Positions 57,160 to 64,000 of a DNA stretch of 64,000 nucleotides are shown here, in pieces; the first letter of the stretch is position 1; each line of letters opens with the position of its first letter. Where the stretch lies: assembly GCF_004339665.1 (NCBI RefSeq), contig NZ_SMMU01000011.1:1-64000 (forward strand). The letters run 5' to 3'. The notes under the pieces are model-generated. The model did no database searches. It was given only the letters and a program-made list of their open reading frames with translations, and was not told the DNA's origin. A program made the position numbers and the translations under genes. The stretch is from Azotobacter chroococcum (GTDB lineage Bacteria > Pseudomonadota > Gammaproteobacteria > Pseudomonadales > Pseudomonadaceae).

Positions 57160-57687
57160 TCAGCGTTGCGGATTGTGCCGTCTTTCCTGGCGTTTCCGCC
57201 AATTATGGCGGACCCACCAGCGCCAGAACAGCATGGTCGCGAAGTAGCCGGTGATGCCAAACACGATCCCGGTAATGAGCGAGCCGACCAGAATCGGCTC
57301 CCACAGGGTGGCTATCCGTTCGCTGATCCAGGCCATGCTCAGCTCGCTGGGCAGGGCCAGCGGCGGGGTGTCCAGGACCCAGCTGCCGACCTTGTAGGTG
57401 CAGTAGAACACCGGTGGCATGGTGATGGGGTTGGTCAGCCAGACCAGGCCGATGGAGATCGGCAGGTTGGCCCGCAGCGGGATGGCCAGGCCGGCGGCGA
57501 GGAGCATCTGCATCGGGATCGGGATGAAGGCGCTGAACAGTCCGACGAGCATGGCTCGTGATACCGAGTGGCGGTTCAGGTGCCAGAGGTTGGCGTCATG
57601 GATCAAGGTGCCCAAAAAGCGCAGGGACTTGTGTTCCCTGATGCTATCCGGATGCGGCATGTAGCGCTTAAAGATGCGACGGGGCAT
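57160..57687 (-). CDS. DUF2062 membrane protein
   Basis: A 175-residue inner-membrane protein with the DUF2062 pattern: MPRRIFKRYMPHPDSIREHK, FSAFIPIPMQMLLAAGLAIP, RANLPISIGLVWLTNPIT and FYCTYKVGSWVL. Two or three membrane segments and a basic C-terminus (WWVRHNWRKRQERRH) are evident. Its function is not established. It is convergent with lolE, 23 bases apart, and divergent from comEC. Confidence 0.88.
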   Translation of the reverse strand: MPRRIFKRYMPHPDSIREHKSLRFLGTLIHDANLWHLNRHSVSRAMLVGLFSAFIPIPMQMLLAAGLAIPLRANLPISIGLVWLTNPITMPPVFYCTYKVGSWVLDTPPLALPSELSMAWISERIATLWEPILVGSLITGIVFGITGYFATMLFWRWWVRHNWRKRQERRHNPQR

Positions 57688-57812
57688 GGCGACACTCGGC
57701 AGTTCGAAGCGCCAGTATTATGCACAGATTGATGACGGCCTGCTGCTGGTATTGTGACAGCCAATTCCGCCGATCATCCCGATGAAATGCACGAACTGCG
57801 GAGTCGTTTCGA

Positions 57813-60038
57813 ATGTTGCGCACAGGGATGTTGGCGCTCGCGGCAGGCCTGCTCGTCCTGCGTTTTCTCCCGGCCCTGCCGCCCTGGTGGCTGTGGTCGC
57901 TGCTGCTGCTGGGCGGGTGCGGCTGCCTGGCGTTGCGTCGCTATCGGCCGGCGCTGTTTCTGCTCGGCCTGGGCTGGGCCTGCCTGTCGGCGCACTGGGC
58001 GCTGGAGGGGCGTCTGCCCGCCGAACTCGACGGCCGCACCCTGTGGCTGGAAGGGCAGGTGGTCGGCCTGCCGGAGCGGGTCGACGGCACGTTGCGCTTC
58101 CAGTTGGAGGGTGCACTGTCCCGGCGTGCCGAATTGCCCCGGCGCCTGCGCCTGGCCTGGCATGCCGGGCCGGAGGTCCGCGCCGGCGAGCGCTGGCGCC
58201 TGGCGGTTGCCCTCAAGCGCCCGCGCGGCCTGGTCAATCCGCAGGGCTTGGATGCCGAGGCCTGGCTGCTGGCCCGGCGCATCGGTGCCACTGGCACGGT
58301 GAAGGCCGGGGAGCGTCTTGGATCACCAGGCACGGCCGACGGCTGGCGCGACGGCCTGCGCCAGCGCCTGCAGCAGGTCGATGCCCATGGCCGTGAAGGC
58401 GCCATTGCCGCACTGGTGATGGGCGATGCCTCGGGGCTGAGCGCGGCGGACTGGCACCTTCTGCAGGACACCGGCACCGTGCATCTGATGGTGATCTCCG
58501 GTCAGCATGTCGCCCTGCTCGCCGGCCTGGTCTACGGACTGGTCGCCCTGCTGGCGCGTCACGGCCTGTGGCCGCGGCGCCTGTCCTGGTTGCCCTGGGC
58601 GTGCGCGCTGGCCCTGGTCGCGGCCTTGGGTTACGGCTGGCTGGCCGGTTTCGGGGTGCCGGTGCAGCGGGCCTGCGTCATGATCGCCGTGGTACTGCTC
58701 TGGCGCCTGCGCTTTCGCCACCTGGGGTTCTGGCTGCCCCTGCTGCTGGCGCTGGTCGGGGTGCTGCTGCTCGAGCCGCTGGCCAGCCTGCAGCCGGGGT
58801 TCTGGCTGTCGTTCGGCGCGGTGGCGATTCTCGCCCTGGCCTTTGGCGGTCGGCTGGGCGCCTGGTCGTGGCGACAGACCCTGTGGCGGGCCCAGTGGGC
58901 CAGCGCGCTGGGGCTGTTGCCGCTGCTGCTGGTCCTGGGGTTGCCGATCAGTCTCAGCGGCCCGCTGGCCAATCTGATCGCGGTGCCATGGGTCAGCCTT
59001 GCGGTGGTGCCGCTGGCGCTGCTCGGAACCCTGTTGCTACCCCTGCCGGTGCTGGGCGAGGGCCTGCTCTGGTTGGCCGGCGCCTTGCTGGCGGCGCTGT
59101 TCTGGCTGCTCGGCGAGATCGCCGGCGCCGTGCCGGCCTGGCTGCCCCATGATGTGCCGTTCTGGGCCTGGCTGCTGGCGACGCTCGGGACCGTGCTGAT
59201 CCTGTTGCCGGCCGGGGTGCCGCTGCGCGCCCTAGGGCTGGCGCTGCTGCTGCCCCTGGCATTTCCACCCGGGGTGCGGATTCCACCCGGCCGGGCCGAT
59301 GTCTGGGTGCTGGATGTCGGTCAGGGGCTCGCCGTGCTCCTGCGCACCCGCGGGCATGCCCTGCTCTATGACGCGGGGCCGCGCTTCGGCGGTTTCGACC
59401 TGGGCGAGCGGGTAGTCCTGCCTTCGCTGCGCAGTCTTGGCGTGACCCGCCTGGACGGTCTGCTGCTCAGCCATGCAGACGGCGACCATGCCGGGGGTGC
59501 CCTGGCCGTGCAGCGCGGCCTGCCGCTGGGCGAGGTCATCGCCGGCGAGGCACGGGCGCTGCCGGCGGCGCTCGCCGCCCAGCCTTGCGCCGGCCGGGAC
59601 TGGCAATGGGATGGCGTGCGTTTCTCCACCTGGCGCTGGGGCGCTGCGCAGGACGGCAATCAGGCGTCTTGCGTGCTGCTGGTGGAGGCCGGCGGCGAGC
59701 GTCTGCTGCTGACCGGCGATATCGATGCCGCGGCCGAGCGGGCACTGCTCGACAGCCATCCGGAGTGGCGCGCCGACTGGCTGCTGGCGCCGCACCATGG
59801 CAGTCGCAGCTCGTCCTCGCGAGCGCTGCTCGAGGCCCTGGCGCCGCGCGCGGTGCTGATCTCCCGCAGCTGGAACAACGCCTTCGGCCACCCGCATCCG
59901 GAGGCCATCGCACGCTATCGAAACCTGCCGGCGGCGATCTACGATACCGCCCGTCAGGGCGCCCTGCAGTTCCGCTTGGGGGACTGGGGCAGGGCGCAGG
60001 GGCTGCGCGAAGAGCCCCGCTTCTGGCGGGAAAAATGA
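57813..60038 (+). CDS. comEC: DNA uptake channel ComEC/Rec2
   Basis: An integral membrane protein of 741 residues forming the inner-membrane channel for natural transformation. It has N-terminal helices and a DUF4131 domain, then the competence domain (HLMVISGQHVALLAGLVYGL and AGFGVPVQRACVMIAVVLLW, about residues 225-300) and a run of helices to about 480. The C-terminal metallo-beta-lactamase-like domain has LLSHADGDHAGGALAV and LLAPHHGSRSSSSRALLE. All three parts are intact, so the gene appears functional. Confidence 0.93.
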   Translation: MLRTGMLALAAGLLVLRFLPALPPWWLWSLLLLGGCGCLALRRYRPALFLLGLGWACLSAHWALEGRLPAELDGRTLWLEGQVVGLPERVDGTLRFQLEGALSRRAELPRRLRLAWHAGPEVRAGERWRLAVALKRPRGLVNPQGLDAEAWLLARRIGATGTVKAGERLGSPGTADGWRDGLRQRLQQVDAHGREGAIAALVMGDASGLSAADWHLLQDTGTVHLMVISGQHVALLAGLVYGLVALLARHGLWPRRLSWLPWACALALVAALGYGWLAGFGVPVQRACVMIAVVLLWRLRFRHLGFWLPLLLALVGVLLLEPLASLQPGFWLSFGAVAILALAFGGRLGAWSWRQTLWRAQWASALGLLPLLLVLGLPISLSGPLANLIAVPWVSLAVVPLALLGTLLLPLPVLGEGLLWLAGALLAALFWLLGEIAGAVPAWLPHDVPFWAWLLATLGTVLILLPAGVPLRALGLALLLPLAFPPGVRIPPGRADVWVLDVGQGLAVLLRTRGHALLYDAGPRFGGFDLGERVVLPSLRSLGVTRLDGLLLSHADGDHAGGALAVQRGLPLGEVIAGEARALPAALAAQPCAGRDWQWDGVRFSTWRWGAAQDGNQASCVLLVEAGGERLLLTGDIDAAAERALLDSHPEWRADWLLAPHHGSRSSSSRALLEALAPRAVLISRSWNNAFGHPHPEAIARYRNLPAAIYDTARQGALQFRLGDWGRAQGLREEPRFWREK

Positions 60039-60110
60039 GAACGGCGGCCGTCGGCGAGCGGGTACGCCTGTGCTAGAGTTGCGGCACTTTTTTCAAGAGG
60101 ATTTGCCACC

Positions 60111-60743
60111 GTGTGGGAGCTTGTCAAAGCGGGCGGCTGGATGATGCTGCCGATCGTTCTCTGTTCCGTCGTTGCCCTCGCCATCATTGCCGAGCGCCTT
60201 TGGACCTTGCGGCCGAGCCGGGTGACCCCGCCGCACCTGCTCGGGCAGGTCTGGCGCTGGATCCAGGACAAGCAGCTGAACAGCGACAAGCTCAAGGAGC
60301 TGCGTGCGGAGTCGCCGCTGGGACAGATTCTCGCGGCGGGCCTGGCCAATTCCAAGCATGGCCGGGAGGTCATGAAGGAATGCATCGAGGAGGCGGCGGC
60401 GCGCGTCATTCATGAGCTGGAGCGCTACCTCAACGCTCTTGGCACCATCGCCGGCATCGCGCCGCTGCTGGGTCTGCTCGGCACCGTACTGGGCATGATC
60501 GAGATCTTCAGCAGTTTCATGGGTTCCGGCATGGCCAATGCCTCGCAGCTCGCCGGCGGTATCTCCACGGCGCTGATCACCACCGCTGCTGGTCTGTTCG
60601 TGGCGATTCCCGCGCTGTTCTTCCATCGCTACCTGCAGCGGCGCATCGACGAGCTGGTGGTCGGCATGGAGCAGGAGGCGATCAAGCTGGTGGAGGTGCT
60701 GCAGGGGGATCGCGAAGTCGATCTCAACGGGGGCAAGGCGTGA
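60111..60743 (+). CDS. exbB: ExbB/TolQ-family proton channel protein
   Basis: A 210-residue inner-membrane protein with three helices. The first is [20 protein letters not shown]; the second and third lie in [20 protein letters not shown] and [20 protein letters not shown], the family's ion-conducting segment with the key Thr residues. It starts with GTG at 60111 behind AAGAGGA. With ExbD it forms a proton-driven motor; lying upstream of lpxK, this pair may serve an envelope process rather than TonB-dependent iron uptake. That link is inference. Confidence 0.9.
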   Translation: MWELVKAGGWMMLPIVLCSVVALAIIAERLWTLRPSRVTPPHLLGQVWRWIQDKQLNSDKLKELRAESPLGQILAAGLANSKHGREVMKECIEEAAARVIHELERYLNALGTIAGIAPLLGLLGTVLGMIEIFSSFMGSGMANASQLAGGISTALITTAAGLFVAIPALFFHRYLQRRIDELVVGMEQEAIKLVEVLQGDREVDLNGGKA

Positions 60744-61168
60744 AGTTCCGGCGCAAACCGCGGGAGAATGTCGAGATCAATCTGGCCTCGCTGATCGATG
60801 TCGTGTTCATCCTGCTGCTGTTCTTCGTGGTCACCACGACCTTCACCCGCGAGACCCAGCTCAAGGTCGACCTGCCCGAGGCAGTCAACGGCACGCCGCC
60901 CGAGACGGTCGAGCCGAAGCAGCTGGAGGTGCTGATCGATGCCGGCGGCAGCTACTCGCTGAACGGCCAGGCGCTGATCAGCAGCGACCTGGACAGCCTG
61001 ATGCGGGCCCTGCAGAAGGAGTCGGGCGGCGACAACAGCCTGCCGCTAGTCATCAGTGCCGACGGCAAGACTCCCCATCAGGCAGTTATCACCGCCATGG
61101 ATGCCGCCGGCAAGCTCGGCTTCGCCCGCCTGCGCATCACTACGGTCGAGGCCCAGGCAGCGCCCTGA
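60740..61168 (+). CDS. exbD: ExbD/TolR-family protein
   Basis: A 142-residue partner of ExbB with one membrane helix ([18 protein letters not shown]), which contains the essential Asp, and a periplasmic domain. It starts [20 protein letters not shown] and overlaps exbB by four bases (GTGA); its stop also overlaps the lpxK start. It lacks a C-terminal TolR-type extension. Confidence 0.92.
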   Translation: MKFRRKPRENVEINLASLIDVVFILLLFFVVTTTFTRETQLKVDLPEAVNGTPPETVEPKQLEVLIDAGGSYSLNGQALISSDLDSLMRALQKESGGDNSLPLVISADGKTPHQAVITAMDAAGKLGFARLRITTVEAQAAP

Positions 61169-62169
61169 TGGCCGGCGCCGACCGTCTGCTCGAGGCCTGG
61201 TACCGCGGCCATCCCGCTCTGGTCCTGTTGCGCCCGCTGGAGGCGTTGTTCCGTTGCGTGGTGCGGCGTCGCCGCGAGCGCTTTCTGCGCGGCGAGGGTG
61301 ATATCTACCGGGCGCCGGTGCCGGTCGTGGTGGTCGGCAACATCACCGTCGGCGGCACCGGCAAGACTCCGCTGATTCTCTGGCTGATCGAGGCCTGCCG
61401 ACGCCGCGGCCTGCGGGTCGGGGTGGTCAGTCGCGGCTATGGCGCCAAACCGCCGCACCTGCCCTGGCGGGTCACCGCCGATCAGTCGGCCGAGCAGGCC
61501 GGTGATGAGCCATTGCTGATCGTCCAGCGCACGGGGGTGCCGCTGGCGATCGATCCGGAGCGCCCGCGGGCCGTGCGGGCGCTGCTCGAGGAGCAGCCTC
61601 TCGACCTCATCCTCTGCGACGACGGCCTGCAGCACTACCGGCTGGCCCGCGATTTGGAGCTGGTCCTGATCGATGCCGCCCGCGGCCTCGGCAATGGCCA
61701 CTGCCTGCCGGCAGGGCCCCTGCGCGAGCCAGCCGAGCGGCTGGTCAGCGTGGATGCGGTGCTCCACAACGGTGCCGGCGAGGATCCGCCGGGCGGCTAC
61801 GCCTTCCGTCTCCAGCCCAGCGCCCTGGTGCATCTGGGCACGGGCGAGCGCCGGCCGCTGGGCCACTTCCTGCCCGGAACGGTCGTGCATGCCCTGGCCG
61901 GCATCGGCAATCCCCGGCGTTTCTTCGCCACGCTCGAGGCGCTACACTGGCGTCCGATTCCGCACGCCTTCGCCGACCACGCCCGCTACCGCGCCGAACA
62001 GCTCCGTTTCTCTCCGGCGCTGCCGGTGGTGATGACGGAAAAGGATGCGGTGAAATGCCGGGCTTTCGCCCCGGCCGACTGCTGGTATCTGGCCGTCGAT
62101 GCCGTGCCTTCGCCGGCCTTCGTCGACTGGTTCGACGCGGCCCTCGACCGTCTGCTGGCATCGCGCTGA
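61168..62169 (+). CDS. lpxK: Tetraacyldisaccharide 4'-kinase LpxK
   Basis: The lipid A kinase that phosphorylates tetraacyldisaccharide-1-phosphate to lipid IVA at the inner membrane. It has 333 residues. The P-loop is [15 protein letters not shown] (about residues 58-72), followed by [13 protein letters not shown] and [20 protein letters not shown] with the metal-binding Asp pair. The N-terminal helix region [14 protein letters not shown] supports membrane association. It is coupled to exbD by an overlap of one base. Confidence 0.95.
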   Translation: MAGADRLLEAWYRGHPALVLLRPLEALFRCVVRRRRERFLRGEGDIYRAPVPVVVVGNITVGGTGKTPLILWLIEACRRRGLRVGVVSRGYGAKPPHLPWRVTADQSAEQAGDEPLLIVQRTGVPLAIDPERPRAVRALLEEQPLDLILCDDGLQHYRLARDLELVLIDAARGLGNGHCLPAGPLREPAERLVSVDAVLHNGAGEDPPGGYAFRLQPSALVHLGTGERRPLGHFLPGTVVHALAGIGNPRRFFATLEALHWRPIPHAFADHARYRAEQLRFSPALPVVMTEKDAVKCRAFAPADCWYLAVDAVPSPAFVDWFDAALDRLLASR

Positions 62170-62229
62170 GCGTTCGGCTCCTGCCGGACGCGCGCCACCG
62201 GCTTTCCATTGCCCTCCCAGGATTTCACC

Positions 62230-62415
62230 ATGGACCCGAAACTACTCGACATTCTCGCCTGCCCGATCTGCAAGGGGCCGCTGAAGCTGGCCGACGACAA
62301 GTCCGAGCTGATCTGCAAGGCCGATGCCTTGGCCTTCCCGGTGCGCGACGGCATCCCGGTGATGCTGGAAAGCGAGGCTCGTACCCTCAACGTTGACGAG
62401 CGTCTGGATAAATGA
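62230..62415 (+). CDS. Trm112-family protein (YcaR)
   Basis: A 61-residue protein of the Trm112/YcaR family: [20 protein letters not shown], then [20 protein letters not shown]. Only part of the zinc-binding cysteine set is kept (CPIC and one later Cys). Eukaryotic Trm112 activates methyltransferases; the bacterial role between lpxK and kdsB is not known to me. It overlaps kdsB by four bases (ATGA). The start at 62230 follows an AGGA ribosome site. Confidence 0.88.
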   Translation: MDPKLLDILACPICKGPLKLADDKSELICKADALAFPVRDGIPVMLESEARTLNVDERLDK

Positions 62416-63176
62416 GCAGCGCCTTTACCGTGGTGATTCCTGCCCGCTACGCCTCCAGCCGTCTTCCGGGCAAGCCACTGCAGGACATCGCCGGCAAGCC
62501 GATGATCCGGCAGGTCTGGGAGCAGGCCCGGTGCAGCGGGGCAGAGCGGGTGGTGGTGGCCACCGACGATGCGCGCATCGAGGCAGCCTGCCAGGCCTTC
62601 GGCGCCGAGGTGCTGCTGACCCGCGTCGAGCACAACTCCGGGACCGACCGGCTGGCCGAGGTGGCCGACCGGCTCGGGCTGGCCGACGAGGCCATCGTGG
62701 TCAACGTGCAGGGCGACGAGCCGCTGATTCCACCGGCGATCATCGATCAGGTGGCGGAAAACCTGGCGGCCCATCCAGAGGCAGCCATCGCCACCCTGGC
62801 CGAGCCGATCGACAGCGCCGAGGCCCTGTTCAATCCAAACGTGGTGAAGGTCGCCAGCGACGTCCACGGCCTGGCCCTGACCTTCAGCCGCGCGCCGCTG
62901 CCCTGGGCACGGGACGCCTTCGCCGCCAGCCGCCAACAGCTGCCGGCCGGCGTGCCCTACCGCCGGCACATCGGCATCTATGCCTATCGTGCGGGCTTTC
63001 TCCGCGATTTCGTCGCCTGGGGCCCATGCTGGCTGGAAAACGTCGAAAGCTTGGAGCAGCTGCGTGCGCTCTGGCATGGCGTGCGCATCCATGTGGCCGA
63101 CGCCCTGGAGGTGCCGCCGGCCGGCGTGGACACCCCGGAAGACCTGGAGCGCGTGCGGCGCCTGCTGGGGGCCTGA
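62412..63176 (+). CDS. kdsB: CMP-KDO synthetase KdsB
   Basis: 3-Deoxy-manno-octulosonate cytidylyltransferase, which activates KDO with CTP for lipopolysaccharide core synthesis. The 254-residue protein has the N-terminal nucleotide-binding motif [36 protein letters not shown] and [13 protein letters not shown], all complete. It lies between the Trm112-like gene and the phosphatase, overlapping both, in a single tightly packed envelope operon. Confidence 0.96.
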   Translation: MSSAFTVVIPARYASSRLPGKPLQDIAGKPMIRQVWEQARCSGAERVVVATDDARIEAACQAFGAEVLLTRVEHNSGTDRLAEVADRLGLADEAIVVNVQGDEPLIPPAIIDQVAENLAAHPEAAIATLAEPIDSAEALFNPNVVKVASDVHGLALTFSRAPLPWARDAFAASRQQLPAGVPYRRHIGIYAYRAGFLRDFVAWGPCWLENVESLEQLRALWHGVRIHVADALEVPPAGVDTPEDLERVRRLLGA

Positions 63177-63640
63177 TGCGCATCCTGTTCGTCTGTCTCG
63201 GCAACATCTGCCGCTCGCCCACCGCCGAGGGAGTGTTCCGCCAGCGGGTGCGCGCGGCCGGGCTGGAAGAGCGCATTCGCATCGACTCGGCCGGCACCGG
63301 CGACTGGCATGTGGGCAAGGCGCCGGATGTCCGTACCCGCCAGGCGGCCCGCCTGCGTGGCTACGATCTGGATGCCCTGCGCGCCCGCCAGGTCTGTCGG
63401 GAGGACTTCTCCCGCTTCGACCTGATCCTCGCTATGGACTGCGCTAACCTGCAGGACCTGCAGGCCATGCGCCCGGGAAATTCCCAGGCCGAGCTGGACC
63501 TTTACCTGCGCCGCTACGCACTGGAGGAGGATGAGGTACCGGATCCCTATTACGGTGGCGAAGAGGGCTTCGAGCGGGTGCTCGATCTGCTCGAGCGCGC
63601 CAGTGACGAACTGCTCGCCGAGATCCGGAGGCGCCTGTGA
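63176..63640 (+). CDS. Low-molecular-weight protein tyrosine phosphatase
   Basis: A 154-residue phosphatase with the active-site loop VCLGNICRSPTAEGVF (Cys8-X5-Arg-Ser form) and the general acid Asp in VPDPYYGGEEGFERVL. The length suits the family. It shares one base with the kdsB stop (TGATG) and four bases with the murB start (GTGA). Substrates are unknown; relatives act on exopolysaccharide kinases, but no such kinase is nearby. Confidence 0.92.
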   Translation: MRILFVCLGNICRSPTAEGVFRQRVRAAGLEERIRIDSAGTGDWHVGKAPDVRTRQAARLRGYDLDALRARQVCREDFSRFDLILAMDCANLQDLQAMRPGNSQAELDLYLRRYALEEDEVPDPYYGGEEGFERVLDLLERASDELLAEIRRRL

Positions 63641-64000
63641 GCCTGCAGCTACAGGAAAACCTTTCCCTCAAGCCATTCAACACCTTCGCTCTCGAGGCGC
63701 GGGCCCGGCTGTTCGCCGAGGCCCATGATGAAGCCGAGGTGCGTGAGGCGCTGGCATTGGCCGCCGCGCGAGGCCTGCCGCTGCTGGTGCTGGGCGGCGG
63801 CAGCAACCTGCTGCTGACCCGCGATGTCGAGGCGCTGGTGCTGCGCATGGCCGGCCGTGGCGTGCGAGTGCTGGCCGATGATGGCGAGCGGGTGCTGATC
63901 GAGGCGGAGGCGGGCGAGCCCTGGCATCCCTTCGTGCTGCATACGCTGGAACTGGGCCTGGCGGGCCTGGAAAACCTCAGTCTGATCCCCGGTACCGTGG
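63637..64000 (+). CDS. murB: UDP-N-acetylenolpyruvoylglucosamine reductase MurB (5' part)
   Basis: The first 121 codons of MurB, which reduces UDP-GlcNAc-enolpyruvate to UDP-MurNAc in peptidoglycan synthesis. The sequence reads LSLKPFNTFALEARARL, then the FAD-binding VLGGGSNLLLTRD and, near the end, GLAGLENLSLIPGTV, as in the family. It starts with GTG at 63637, overlapping the phosphatase gene. The rest lies beyond the window. Confidence 0.95.
   Translation, partial: MSLQLQENLSLKPFNTFALEARARLFAEAHDEAEVREALALAAARGLPLLVLGGGSNLLLTRDVEALVLRMAGRGVRVLADDGERVLIEAEAGEPWHPFVLHTLELGLAGLENLSLIPGTV

Overview
The window is GC-rich DNA from a gammaproteobacterium of the Pseudomonadaceae. Its backbone follows, as I remember it, the Pseudomonas aeruginosa order from mobA/moaB/moeA through uup, fadBA, topA, lexA, nagZ, mfd, nqr, sth and lolCDE to lpxK/kdsB/murB. 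The adjacent pobA and AraC-type pobR resemble the arrangement described in Azotobacter and some pseudomonads, so an Azotobacter or a close Pseudomonas relative is my best guess. No species marker gene is present.

Layout. 0-0.9 kb: the end of an IS66-family insertion sequence that cuts an unidentified reading frame. 1.0 kb: a tRNA-Pro(CGG). 1.2-9.9 kb: core genes (molybdenum cofactor mobA, moaB, moeA; a YegS-like lipid kinase; lytic transglycosylase Slt; ABC-F factor Uup; a conserved unknown; a universal stress protein). 10.1-26.1 kb: an aromatic-acid catabolic island. 26.4-33.9 kb: fadBA, a DUF1653 gene, topA and two small genes. 34-38.9 kb: sulA-lexA, a PsrA-like regulator, a cytosolic YkuD enzyme, nagZ, mtnP and csiV. 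38.9-43.9 kb: mfd and a long GAPDH. 44.2-51.3 kb: the complete nqrABCDEF-apbE-nqrM set. 51.5-64 kb: sthA, a phosphodiesterase, lolCDE, a DUF2062 gene, comEC, exbBD, lpxK, the Trm112-like gene, kdsB, a low-molecular-weight phosphatase and the start of murB.

How the island works. A proton-coupled transporter and an OprD-type porin bring in hydroxycinnamates. Fcs activates them to CoA thioesters, Ech cleaves these to an aromatic aldehyde and acetyl-CoA, and Vdh oxidises the aldehyde. A thiolase, an acyl-CoA dehydrogenase and a private electron-transfer flavoprotein (etfBA) follow and may feed in saturated side-chain substrates. PobA converts the 4-hydroxybenzoate formed from p-coumarate to protocatechuate, under PobR. 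A MarR repressor at the right edge probably controls the island: its promoter, the transporter promoter and, more weakly, the ech promoter carry the same short inverted-repeat motif. Several leaders also carry CA-rich tracts typical of Hfq/Crc catabolite repression targets, and fcs is preceded by a 24-codon coupled leader frame. An isolated gene of an integrative conjugative element and a palindromic repeat lie between etfA and pobA, consistent with assembly by transfer.

I found no wholly new defence or mobile system. The most worthwhile leads are the island's shared operator, the coupled leader peptide, the dedicated ETF and the cytosolic YkuD enzyme beside nagZ.
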